From positions 372,001-436,000 of the forward strand of contig NZ_JBHRXV010000004.1 in NCBI RefSeq assembly GCF_042648405.1: a stretch of 64,000 bases of DNA, given 5' to 3'. The DNA is from Sphingoaurantiacus capsulatus. Its GTDB lineage: Bacteria > Pseudomonadota > Alphaproteobacteria > Sphingomonadales > Sphingomonadaceae. Of the stretch, positions 1 to 7,772 are shown piece after piece (positions within the stretch are counted from its first letter, which is position 1; every line of letters starts with the position of its first letter). The translations under genes and the position numbers were made by a program. The notes beneath the pieces were generated by a model. That model worked only from the letters and a program-made list of their open reading frames with translations. It searched no databases and was not told the DNA's origin.

Positions 1-627
<627 letters not shown>

Positions 628-840
628 CAGCCAAGCTCCTGATTTATATACGTTCGCGAAACAATTAGTGATTCGTGTCAAGGGGATACGAACGATTTTC
701 GGAACCCGCAACCGTAACGAACGTTCTTCCCATGTCTCTGATCGCCTACGCCTTGGGCAGGCAGAAAGCCTCGGCGGGAAACGACAGGGAGTGTGAGGAA
801 GTCGTTTACAGTTTCGTATGTTGAGTAGGAGCTTTTAGCT

Positions 841-1152
841 ATGCGTACCATCATTCTCGCCGCCGCCCTCGTGTGCAGCACCGCCGCCGTCGCTCAGGAA
901 GAGATGACTGCGGCTCCGGCCCCGGCGCCGACCGTTGAGTCGGGTGCGGTCACCAAGATCATCGCTCGTGGCGACCACTACACCGTGCATCGCGTCCTCG
1001 CCGACGGCACCGTCATGGTGCAGACGCTGCAGGGCGAGCAGGCCAAGCTGGCGATGGCCGGCGAGTTGACCCCGCAGCTGGCCTCGGCCGACTTCGGTGT
1101 CACCGCTGGTGCCGGCACCAGCGAGCCGGCCCCGGAACAGCCCCAGAACTAA
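841..1152 (+). CDS. Small secreted hypothetical protein, 103 aa
   Basis: I do not recognise a family. Residues 1-18 form a typical signal peptide (MRTIILAAALVCSTAAVAQ with an AxA cleavage site), so the product should be periplasmic. The mature part starts with an Ala/Pro-rich stretch, has a compact region around GAVTKIIARGDHYTVHRV and a second low-complexity Ala/Gly/Glu tail. Start ATG has AGGAG ten bases upstream. The next gene (EF-hand protein) has a similar signal peptide and the same orientation, separated by a hairpin. No cysteine apart from the signal peptide. Function unknown. Confidence 0.75.
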   Translation: MRTIILAAALVCSTAAVAQEEMTAAPAPAPTVESGAVTKIIARGDHYTVHRVLADGTVMVQTLQGEQAKLAMAGELTPQLASADFGVTAGAGTSEPAPEQPQN

Positions 1153-1170
1153 GCTGAGCTGAGCCAAATA

Positions 1171-1204
1171 CAGGGCTCCTCGCCGGAACCGGCGGGGAGC
1201 CCTG
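1171..1204 (+). terminator. Hairpin between the two secreted-protein genes
   Basis: A 16-bp stem (CAGGGCTCCTCGCCGG with its complement, one G-T wobble) closed by a two-base AA loop, 18 bases after the stop of the first secreted-protein gene. There is no T-tract after it, so it may be a weak terminator or an mRNA-stabilising stem rather than an efficient intrinsic terminator. Confidence 0.5.
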
Positions 1205-1246
1205 TCCGTTGGTGGGCACCTGAAAGAAAATATAAAGGAGCTGACC

Positions 1247-2053
1247 ATGCGCAGCCTTGCCCCGATCGCGTTCGCCGCCGCCCTGATGTGTGGGACGAGC
1301 GCGCTGGCTCAGACCGCCGAACCGGCGACCTCTTCCGACACCGACACGAGCGCCCCAGCGACCGAAGCCCCCGCGACCGAAGCCACGGTGACCTCGACGA
1401 CCAGCGTCGAAACGCCTGCGCCGATGGATGCGAGCGCCACCATGGGGGCGTCCGTCACCGCCGCCGCCGACACGAACTGGGCGCAGCATGACGCCGACAG
1501 GGACGGCGCGCTGACCCCGCTCGAATTCGCGATGCACGTCGATGCAGTCAACGGCGCACTGACGGCCGAGGCGAAGCGCGAGCGCTTCAGCCGCGCGTCT
1601 GGAAACGGCGCGATCAAGCTGCTGAATACCACTGCCGCGGATTTCTCGAAAGCCGACACGAACCGGGACCGCAAGGTCGATGGCAGCGAACTGGCGGCCT
1701 GGCAGACCGGCGGATCGGCGGCGATGGCGTCGACCGCGACGCCGGCCACCGGCCCTGCGCCTGACGCGGCTACCACGGGCGCCGGCACCGGGACGCCGAT
1801 GCCCGAAGCCATGCCGGATGACAGCGCCGCGCCGCCCGCGAACAGCAGCACCGACATGACGCCGGCCACCAACCCTGCACCCGGCGCGGCGACTACGGGC
1901 GCCGGCACCGGGACGCCGATCCCCGAAGCCATGCCGGATGACAGCGCCGCGCCCCCCGCGGACAGCAGCACCGACATGACGCCCGCCGATCCGGCGGTCG
2001 AGCCCAAGCAGGCCGACGACACCATGGTGACGGACACCCCGCCCAAAAACTAA
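1247..2053 (+). CDS. Secreted EF-hand protein with a 40-residue tandem repeat
   Basis: Predicted periplasmic calcium-binding protein, 268 aa. A signal peptide (residues 1-22, ends ALAQ) is followed by a Thr/Ala/Pro-rich linker, then two EF-hand loops: DADRDGALTPLEF around residues 82-94 and DTNRDRKVDGSE around 137-148. The C-terminal 100 residues are low complexity and contain two near-identical 40-residue units (GTGTP.PEAMPDDSAAPP core). The start has a GGAG-type SD (AAAGGAGCTGACC). A strong intrinsic terminator follows, so this gene ends a transcription unit. EF-hand assignment is by motif; the biological role is unknown. Confidence 0.8.
   Translation: MRSLAPIAFAAALMCGTSALAQTAEPATSSDTDTSAPATEAPATEATVTSTTSVETPAPMDASATMGASVTAAADTNWAQHDADRDGALTPLEFAMHVDAVNGALTAEAKRERFSRASGNGAIKLLNTTAADFSKADTNRDRKVDGSELAAWQTGGSAAMASTATPATGPAPDAATTGAGTGTPMPEAMPDDSAAPPANSSTDMTPATNPAPGAATTGAGTGTPIPEAMPDDSAAPPADSSTDMTPADPAVEPKQADDTMVTDTPPKN
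1741..1980 (+). repeat. Two direct 120-bp repeats inside the EF-hand gene
   Basis: Bases 1741-1860 and 1861-1980 are two head-to-tail copies with exact 120-bp period, differing at a limited number of positions. Because 120 is a multiple of three, copy-number change would keep the reading frame and add or remove one 40-residue unit. Confidence 0.9.
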
Positions 2054-2074
2054 GGCCGGACGACTTCTGACCGG

Positions 2075-2106
2075 AAGGGGAGCTGCGTACGCAGCTCCCC
2101 TTTTCC
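2075..2106 (+). terminator. Intrinsic terminator after the EF-hand gene
   Basis: Perfect stem GGGGAGCTGCG / CGCAGCTCCCC with a TA loop centre, flanked by AA on the left and TTTTCC on the right, 22 bases after the stop codon. Classic GC stem plus T-run. Confidence 0.88.
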
Positions 2107-2161
2107 TTGGTCCTTGACGCTTCCGCCGATCGCGGGCTCCATGCCCGGCGAGGGGGAAGCG

Positions 2162-3019
2162 ATGGTCGAGGCGCGCGCCGAAGAGAGCGGAATCCGCGAG
2201 TTCTGGCAGCAGAATCCGTGCGGCGAGACGCTCGTCGATCAGGGCACCGAGGATTGGGCCGCCTTCTTCGCCACCTATGACGAATATCGGTATCGAACCG
2301 AGGGGCACATTCTCGGCTGGCTGGACTATCTCAACGTCGATGGCCTGCGCGTGCTCGAAATCGGGCTCGGCCAGGGGGCGGACGCCGAGCAGCTGATCCG
2401 CCGCGGCGCGCGCTGGACCGGCATCGACCTCACCGCCGAGGCCGCCGCGCGCACCCGCCGCCGGCTCGAGATGAAGGGCCTGCAGTTCGACGATGTGGTG
2501 CAGGGCAGTGCCCGGTCATTGCCCTTCCCCGGCGCGAGCTTCGACCTCGTCTATAGTTGGGGCGTGCTGCATCACATCCCCGAGATCGGCTTGGCGCAGG
2601 CGGAAATCGCCCGCGTGCTGAAACCCGGCGGCCGGCTGGCGGCGATGCTCTATGCGAAGCACTCGCTGAACTATTGGCTGGCGATCACGGTGGTGCGCCG
2701 GCTCGCGCTGATCCTCATGCGGCTGTTGCGGCCAGGCGCCGGCGGGATCGTCGGCGGGCATCTGGCGAACGCGCGGCGCCTCGGCATGGCGCGCTATCTG
2801 CGGCTCGAGAATTTCATTCACGCCAATACCGACGGGCCGGGCAATCCGTACAGCAAGGTCTATGAAGCGGCGGAGATCGAGCGCGACTTCGACCGGTTCG
2901 ACCTCATCGAGACCCGCAAGGACTTCATGCACGCGCCGCCGCTGCCGGTGCGCCGATTGCCGTTCGGAAAGCAGCTCGGCTGGCACCTGATGGCGCTGCT
3001 GACAAAAAAGCCCGCCTAG
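2162..3019 (+). CDS. Class I SAM-dependent methyltransferase
   Basis: Methyltransf_11-type Rossmann methyltransferase, about 285 aa; the substrate cannot be read from the sequence. Motif I is LEIGLGQGADAEQL, followed by GIDLT (acidic loop end), then FDLVYSWGVLHHIPE and the LKPGGRL motif. The C-terminal third is rich in basic residues and has a hydrophobic stretch (LALILMRLLRP) that could sit on a membrane. The ATG at 2162 is chosen because AGGGGGAAG lies just upstream; earlier starts at 2114 (TTG) or 2141 (ATG) overlap the terminator region or lack an SD. Its stop overlaps the convergent radC stop by 4 bp. Confidence 0.8.
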   Translation: MVEARAEESGIREFWQQNPCGETLVDQGTEDWAAFFATYDEYRYRTEGHILGWLDYLNVDGLRVLEIGLGQGADAEQLIRRGARWTGIDLTAEAAARTRRRLEMKGLQFDDVVQGSARSLPFPGASFDLVYSWGVLHHIPEIGLAQAEIARVLKPGGRLAAMLYAKHSLNYWLAITVVRRLALILMRLLRPGAGGIVGGHLANARRLGMARYLRLENFIHANTDGPGNPYSKVYEAAEIERDFDRFDLIETRKDFMHAPPLPVRRLPFGKQLGWHLMALLTKKPA

Positions 3020-3705
3020 ATCAGGCCCAGTTGCCGGAAACTGGCGTGGCCCGATCGGCCGATCACCACATGGTCGTGAAGCGCGATGCCGAGCGCCTTG
3101 CCGGCGGCGGCGATCTGCGCGGTCATCGCGATGTCGTCACGGCTCGGCTGCGGATCGCCCGAGGGGTGATTGTGCGCGAGCACGATCGCGGTTGCGCCCA
3201 GTTCGAGCGCGCGTTTCATCACTTCGCGCACATAGACCGGCGCCTGGTTGACGGTGCCTTCGGCCATCAGTTCGCTGCGGATCAGCAGGTTGCGGTTGTT
3301 GAGGAACAGCACGCGAAACCGCTCGACCGCGCCATGGGCCATGTCGGCGTGGAGATAGTCGATCACCGCCTGCCAGCTCGACAGCAGCGGCCGGCCAGTG
3401 ATGTCGTCGCGAAGCGCGCGAACCGATGCCGCCTGCACGAATTTCAGCGCGGCGATGCCGGTGTCGCCGAGGCCATCGACACGCGACAGTTCGGCCGGCG
3501 TCGCCGCGAGCACGCTCGACAAGGTGCCGAACTCGGCGATCAGCCGCTTGGCGAGCGGCTTGGTGTCGCGCCGCGGCGTGACCAGCGCGAGCACATATTC
3601 GAGCAGTTCATAGTCGTGGAAAGCGTCCTCGCCGCCGGCGATCAGCCGCGCCCGCATCCGGGCGCGGTGGCCGTCGGCTGATCCAGCGTCGTCTTCCCGC
3701 GCCAA
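3016..3705 (-). CDS. radC: RadC-family JAB/MPN domain protein
   Basis: RadC-like protein: an N-terminal helix-hairpin-helix-like region (GTLSSVLAATPAELSRVDGLG) and a C-terminal JAB domain with the metal motif E...HNHPSGDPQPSRDD. RadC proteins are called DNA repair proteins, but their activity is unproven; JAB domains are usually metalloproteases. Alphaproteobacterial relatives begin near the GHRxRxRxRF motif, here GHRARMRARL, so the TTG at 3705, five bases after the map stop codon, is preferred; a TTG at 3786 inside map or the ATG at 3657 are alternatives. It lies directly downstream of map on the same strand, a common arrangement in this group. Confidence 0.88.
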   Translation of the reverse strand: MAREDDAGSADGHRARMRARLIAGGEDAFHDYELLEYVLALVTPRRDTKPLAKRLIAEFGTLSSVLAATPAELSRVDGLGDTGIAALKFVQAASVRALRDDITGRPLLSSWQAVIDYLHADMAHGAVERFRVLFLNNRNLLIRSELMAEGTVNQAPVYVREVMKRALELGATAIVLAHNHPSGDPQPSRDDIAMTAQIAAAGKALGIALHDHVVIGRSGHASFRQLGLI

Positions 3706-3709
3706 GAGG

Positions 3710-4537
3710 TCAGGCCGAATAGGGCGGCGCGTCGAGGCCGGCGAGGCTCTTCGTGAAGATCTCGCAGCCGTCCTCGGTGATGCCAACCGAATGCTCGAAC
3801 TGCGCCGACAGTGAGCGGTCGCGCGTCACCGCCGTCCAGCCGTCGTCGAGTACTTTCACATCGGCGCGGCCGAGATTGATCATCGGCTCGATGGTGAAGA
3901 ACATGCCGGGCTTCAGCACGACACCGCGGCCGGGTTTGCCGACATGAACGACGTTCGGCGCATCGTGGAAAACGCGCCCGAGGCCATGGCCGCAGAAGTC
4001 GCGCACCACAGAATAGCGCTGGCTCTCCGCATAGCTCTGGATGGCGTAGCCGATATCGCCGAGCGTGTTGCCGGGCTTCGCCGCCGCGATGCCGCGCATC
4101 AGGCATTCATAGGTGACGTCGACGAGCTTCTTCGCCTTCAGCGGCACGTCGCCGACGAGGTACATGCGGCTGGTGTCGCCGTGCCAGCCGTCGAACACCA
4201 CGGTGACGTCGATGTTGACGATGTCGCCCGACGCCAGCTTCTTCGACCCCGGAATGCCGTGGCAAACCACATGGTTGATGCTGGTGCACAGCGAGTGGCT
4301 GTAGCCGCGGTAGAAAACGGTCGCCGGCACGGCGCCCTGTTCGAGTACCGCGTCATAGGCGAGCTGATCGAGCTCGCCGGTGGTCACGCCCGGCTTCACA
4401 TGCGCGACGAGCATGTCGAGCACGCGCGCCGCGATCTGCCCGGCCTTGCGCATGCCGGCGAAGCCTTCCGGCCCGTGCAGCTTGATCGCCGAGGTCGGTT
4501 CGGCGGTGTCGGTATCGATGGCGGCAACGTAGTTCAT
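3710..4537 (-). CDS. map: Methionine aminopeptidase, type I
   Basis: Removes the initiator methionine from nascent proteins in the cytosol. The 275-residue protein has the pita-bread fold signatures: HVVCHGIPG (histidine), NIDVTVVFDGWHGDTSRM (two metal-binding aspartates), GHGLGRVFHD, FTIEPM and FEHSVGITEDG (metal-binding glutamates). Length is typical of type Ia enzymes with no N-terminal zinc finger. The ATG at 4537 has an AAGGG SD eleven bases upstream. It is transcribed away from the cinA-like gene and leads into radC. Confidence 0.97.
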   Translation of the reverse strand: MNYVAAIDTDTAEPTSAIKLHGPEGFAGMRKAGQIAARVLDMLVAHVKPGVTTGELDQLAYDAVLEQGAVPATVFYRGYSHSLCTSINHVVCHGIPGSKKLASGDIVNIDVTVVFDGWHGDTSRMYLVGDVPLKAKKLVDVTYECLMRGIAAAKPGNTLGDIGYAIQSYAESQRYSVVRDFCGHGLGRVFHDAPNVVHVGKPGRGVVLKPGMFFTIEPMINLGRADVKVLDDGWTAVTRDRSLSAQFEHSVGITEDGCEIFTKSLAGLDAPPYSA

Positions 4538-4594
4538 GTCGAAAGCCCTTAACGCATTGGCGGCCCGCGCGCCACGCGCTAAGCGGGAGGAGCC

Positions 4595-5353
4595 ATGGCC
4601 GACGCTTCCCGAATCTGGACCGCTGCGCTGATCATCATCGGCGACGAAATCCTGTCCGGGCGCACTCAGGACGCGAACCTCGCCTATCTCGCCAAATGGC
4701 TCAACGTGCAGGGCATCCGCCTGAAAGAAGTGCGCGTCGTCGCCGACGAGATGGGGGCGATCGCGCAAGCGGTCAATGCGCTGAAACCGCCCGCCTGCGA
4801 CTATCTGTTCACCACCGGCGGCATCGGCCCGACGCATGACGACATCACCGTCGACGCCATCGCCGCCGCGCTCGGCGTGCCCGTGGTGATGCACCCGGAT
4901 GCCGAGGCGGCGCTGCGCGCCTATTATGGCGACCGCATCACCGACGCGCGGCTGCGCATGGCGCGGGTGCCCGACGGGGCGGAACTCCTCCCCAACCCGG
5001 TATCGGGGGCGCCCGGCATCCGCGTCGGCAACATCTTCATCATGGCGGGCGTCCCGAAGATCACGCAGGGCATGCTCGCTGGGCTCGATGGCATACTCGA
5101 GGGCGGCGCGCCGATGCTGTCGCGCAGCGTCGGCGCGTGGATCGGCGAGAGCGCCGTCGCCGACTTGCTGCGCGAGACCGAGGCGGCGCACGCCGGCGTG
5201 CAGATCGGCAGCTACCCCTTCTGGCGCGACGGCAAGGTCGGCGCCAACTTTGTCATCCGCAGCGCCGACCCGCACGGCCTCGCCACCTGCGCGGCGGCCC
5301 TCCTCGACGGCTTACGCGCCGCCGGCGTCGAGCCGGTCGACGGCGAAATCTGA
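4595..5353 (+). CDS. CinA N-terminal / MoaB-Mog-type molybdopterin-binding protein
   Basis: Stand-alone MoCF-biosynthesis (MoaB/Mog-like) domain of the CinA N-terminal family. Seen: IIGDEILSGRTQDANLAYLA at the start and TTGGIGPTHDDIT about residue 73, the phosphate-binding signature. At 252 aa it lacks the C-terminal nicotinamide-nucleotide amidase domain of full CinA (about 400 aa), so the annotation competence/damage-inducible protein should be treated as a family name only. The start is well defined by GGGAGGAGCC before the ATG. It is divergent from map and followed by a tRNA gene. Confidence 0.88.
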   Translation: MADASRIWTAALIIIGDEILSGRTQDANLAYLAKWLNVQGIRLKEVRVVADEMGAIAQAVNALKPPACDYLFTTGGIGPTHDDITVDAIAAALGVPVVMHPDAEAALRAYYGDRITDARLRMARVPDGAELLPNPVSGAPGIRVGNIFIMAGVPKITQGMLAGLDGILEGGAPMLSRSVGAWIGESAVADLLRETEAAHAGVQIGSYPFWRDGKVGANFVIRSADPHGLATCAAALLDGLRAAGVEPVDGEI

Positions 5354-5369
5354 ACGACTTTCCCTCAAG

Positions 5370-5458
5370 GCCCACGTGGCGGAATTGGTAGACGCAAGAG
5401 ACTTAAAATCTCTCGTTCCGTAAGGTTCGTGCCGGTTCGATCCCGGCCGTGGGCACCA
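5370..5458 (+). tRNA. tRNA-Leu, anticodon TAA
   Basis: Acceptor arm GCCCACG pairs with CGTGGGC; the D-arm region has GCGGAATTGGTAGACGC, the anticodon stem AGAGA/TCTCT encloses CTTAAAA (anticodon TAA, reading UUA), a long variable arm follows as expected for a class II leucine tRNA, and the T-arm is GGTTCGATCC. The discriminator A and CCA are encoded. It lies 16 bp after the cinA-like gene. Confidence 0.96.
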
Positions 5459-5497
5459 TGAATTCAACGAGCTGAGAGCAGCGAAAGGCAACCCCAC

Positions 5498-7768
5498 ATG
5501 GACGACGTGCTCCGCCGCGCCGCGCTCGAATATCATCGCAATCCGATGCCGGGGAAGCTGGCGATCACCGCGACCAAGCGGCTGGCGACGCAGCATGACC
5601 TGGCGCTCGCCTATTCGCCCGGCGTCGCGGCGCCCTGCGAGGCGATTGCCGCCAATCCCGACTGCGCCGCCGAATATACCGCGCGCGCCAATCTCGTCGC
5701 GGTGGTCACCAACGGCACCGCGGTGCTCGGCCTCGGCAACATCGGCCCGCTGGCGTCGAAGCCGGTGATGGAAGGCAAGGCGGTGCTCTTCAAGAAGTTC
5801 GCCGGGATCGACGTGTTCGACATCGAACTCGATGCGCCGGACCCCGACCGTTTCGTCGAGATCGTCGCGGCATTGGAGCCGACCTTCGGCGGCATCAACC
5901 TCGAGGATGTGAAGGCGCCCGAGTGCTTCGAGATCGAGCGGCGCCTGCGCGAGCGGATGAACATCCCGGTCTTCCACGACGACCAGCATGGCACCGCCAT
6001 CGTCGCCGCCGCGGCGATCCGCAATGCGCTGCAGCTGCAGGGCAAGTCGCTCGGCGAGGTTCGGCTGGTGACCTCGGGCGCGGGCGCCGCGGCGCTCGCC
6101 TGCGTCAACCTGCTGGTGGCGATGGGCCTGCCCCGCGCCAACGTCACGCTGACCGATATCGACGGCGTCGTTCATTCGGGGCGCGCCAACCTTGATGCCG
6201 ATCTGGCCGTCTATGCGCGACCGACCGATGCGCGGTCGCTGCCCGACGTGCTGCCCGGCACCGACATCTTCCTCGGCCTGTCCGCACCGCGCGTGCTGAA
6301 GCCCGAATGGCTGCCGCTGCTCGCGCCCAACCCGCTGATCCTCGCGATGGCGAACCCCGAGCCGGAAATCCTGCCCGAGATCGCGCGCGAGCTGCGCCCC
6401 GACGCGATCGTCGCCACCGGACGCTCGGATTACCCCAACCAGGTCAACAACGTCCTCTGCTTCCCCTATATCTTCCGTGGCGCGCTCGACGTCGGGGCGA
6501 CCGAGATTAACGACGCGATGAAGCTTGCCGCGGTCGAGGCGATCGCCACACTGGCGCGCGCCGAGGTCGAGGAAACGGTGGCGGCGGCCTATGGCGGCGC
6601 GCACGCGCTGTTCGGCCCCGACTATATCATCCCCAAGCCGTTCGACCCGCGGCTGCTGCTCGAGATCGCGCCGGCCGTCGCCAAGGCCGCGAGCGACAGC
6701 GGTGTCGCCCGCCAGCCGCTCACCGATGTGGCCGCCTACAAGGCGCGGCTCGGTCAGCTGACCTACCGCTCCGCGCAGTTGATGATCCCGGTGTTCGAAG
6801 CGGCGCGGCGCATCGCGGCGCGGGTTGCCTATGGCGAGGGCGAGGACGACCGCGTGCTGCGCGCCGTGCAGACCGTCGTCGACGAGAATCTTGCGCGGCC
6901 GGTACTGGTCGCGCGGCGCCGCATCCTCACCGAGAAGATCCGCACGCTCGGCCTGCGGCTGGTGCTCGATCGCGACGTCGAAGTCGTCGATCCGGAGAGC
7001 GGCGATCCGATGTTCGAGCGGATGACCGACGAATATAAGGCGCTGGTGGTGCGCAAGGGCGTCGTGCCGGAGTCGGCAGCGCGGTCGGTCACCCGCCGCC
7101 CCACGGTCACCGCCGCGATGCTGCTGCGCATGGGCCAGGTCGATGCCGCGGTGTGCGGCGGCAATTCGGACTGGTGGGAACAGACGAAGCTGGTGTTCCC
7201 GATCGTGCCGCGCGCCGCCGGCGTCGAGCGCGTCTACGCGCTGTCGGCGCTGATCCTGCCGGTGGGCACGCTGTTCATCGGCGACACGCACATCAACCTC
7301 GACCCCGACGCGGCGCAGATCGCCGAGATGACGACGCTCGCCGCCGACGCGATGAAGCGCTTCGGCATCGAGCCGCGCGCCGCGCTGCTGTCACATTCGA
7401 ACTTCGGCGCGTCGAATTCGCCGAGCGCCGCCAAGATGCGCGCCGCTCTGAAGCTGCTGCGTGCCCGTAACCTCGGCTTCGCGGTCGACGGCGAGATGCA
7501 CGCCGACGCCGCGCTGTCGCCCGCGCTGCGCGGCCGCATCGTGCATGATTCACCGCTGGAGGGCCCGGCGAATTTGCTGGTCGCGCCGAACCTCGACGCC
7601 GCCAACATCGCCGCCACCCTGCTGGCGAGCGCGGCGGAGGCGCAGGTGGTCGGCCCGATGTTCCTCGGCCTGTCTAAGCCGGTGAACGTCCTCGTCCCCT
7701 CGGTCACGGCGCGCGGCATCGTCAATCTGACGGCGGTGGTCGCCGCCCACGCCAACCGGCAGGGCTAG
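5498..7768 (+). CDS. maeB: NADP-type malic enzyme with phosphotransacetylase-like domain
   Basis: Decarboxylates malate to pyruvate, feeding gluconeogenesis and NADPH supply. The 756-residue protein has the two-part MaeB architecture: a malic enzyme half (about 1-420) with YSPGVAAPCEAI, VVTNGTAVLGLGNIG, GGINLEDVKAPECFEIE, HDDQHGTAIV and the GAGAAALA nucleotide-binding turn, and a phosphotransacetylase-like half (about 430-756) that in known homologues binds acetyl-CoA as an allosteric regulator and is not catalytic. Start ATG follows GAAAGG. It stands alone between the tRNA and a convergent signalling gene. Confidence 0.97.
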   Translation: MDDVLRRAALEYHRNPMPGKLAITATKRLATQHDLALAYSPGVAAPCEAIAANPDCAAEYTARANLVAVVTNGTAVLGLGNIGPLASKPVMEGKAVLFKKFAGIDVFDIELDAPDPDRFVEIVAALEPTFGGINLEDVKAPECFEIERRLRERMNIPVFHDDQHGTAIVAAAAIRNALQLQGKSLGEVRLVTSGAGAAALACVNLLVAMGLPRANVTLTDIDGVVHSGRANLDADLAVYARPTDARSLPDVLPGTDIFLGLSAPRVLKPEWLPLLAPNPLILAMANPEPEILPEIARELRPDAIVATGRSDYPNQVNNVLCFPYIFRGALDVGATEINDAMKLAAVEAIATLARAEVEETVAAAYGGAHALFGPDYIIPKPFDPRLLLEIAPAVAKAASDSGVARQPLTDVAAYKARLGQLTYRSAQLMIPVFEAARRIAARVAYGEGEDDRVLRAVQTVVDENLARPVLVARRRILTEKIRTLGLRLVLDRDVEVVDPESGDPMFERMTDEYKALVVRKGVVPESAARSVTRRPTVTAAMLLRMGQVDAAVCGGNSDWWEQTKLVFPIVPRAAGVERVYALSALILPVGTLFIGDTHINLDPDAAQIAEMTTLAADAMKRFGIEPRAALLSHSNFGASNSPSAAKMRAALKLLRARNLGFAVDGEMHADAALSPALRGRIVHDSPLEGPANLLVAPNLDAANIAATLLASAAEAQVVGPMFLGLSKPVNVLVPSVTARGIVNLTAVVAAHANRQG

Positions 7769-7772
7769 GTCA

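Noticed and set aside
3710..5275. Map reading frame extended to 5275
   Set aside because: The extra N-terminal part overlaps the cinA-like gene and is not MetAP; the ATG at 4537 gives the normal length.
5312..7291. 659-codon open frame on the minus strand
   Set aside because: Antisense to maeB and the tRNA; high-GC third-position effect, no domain.
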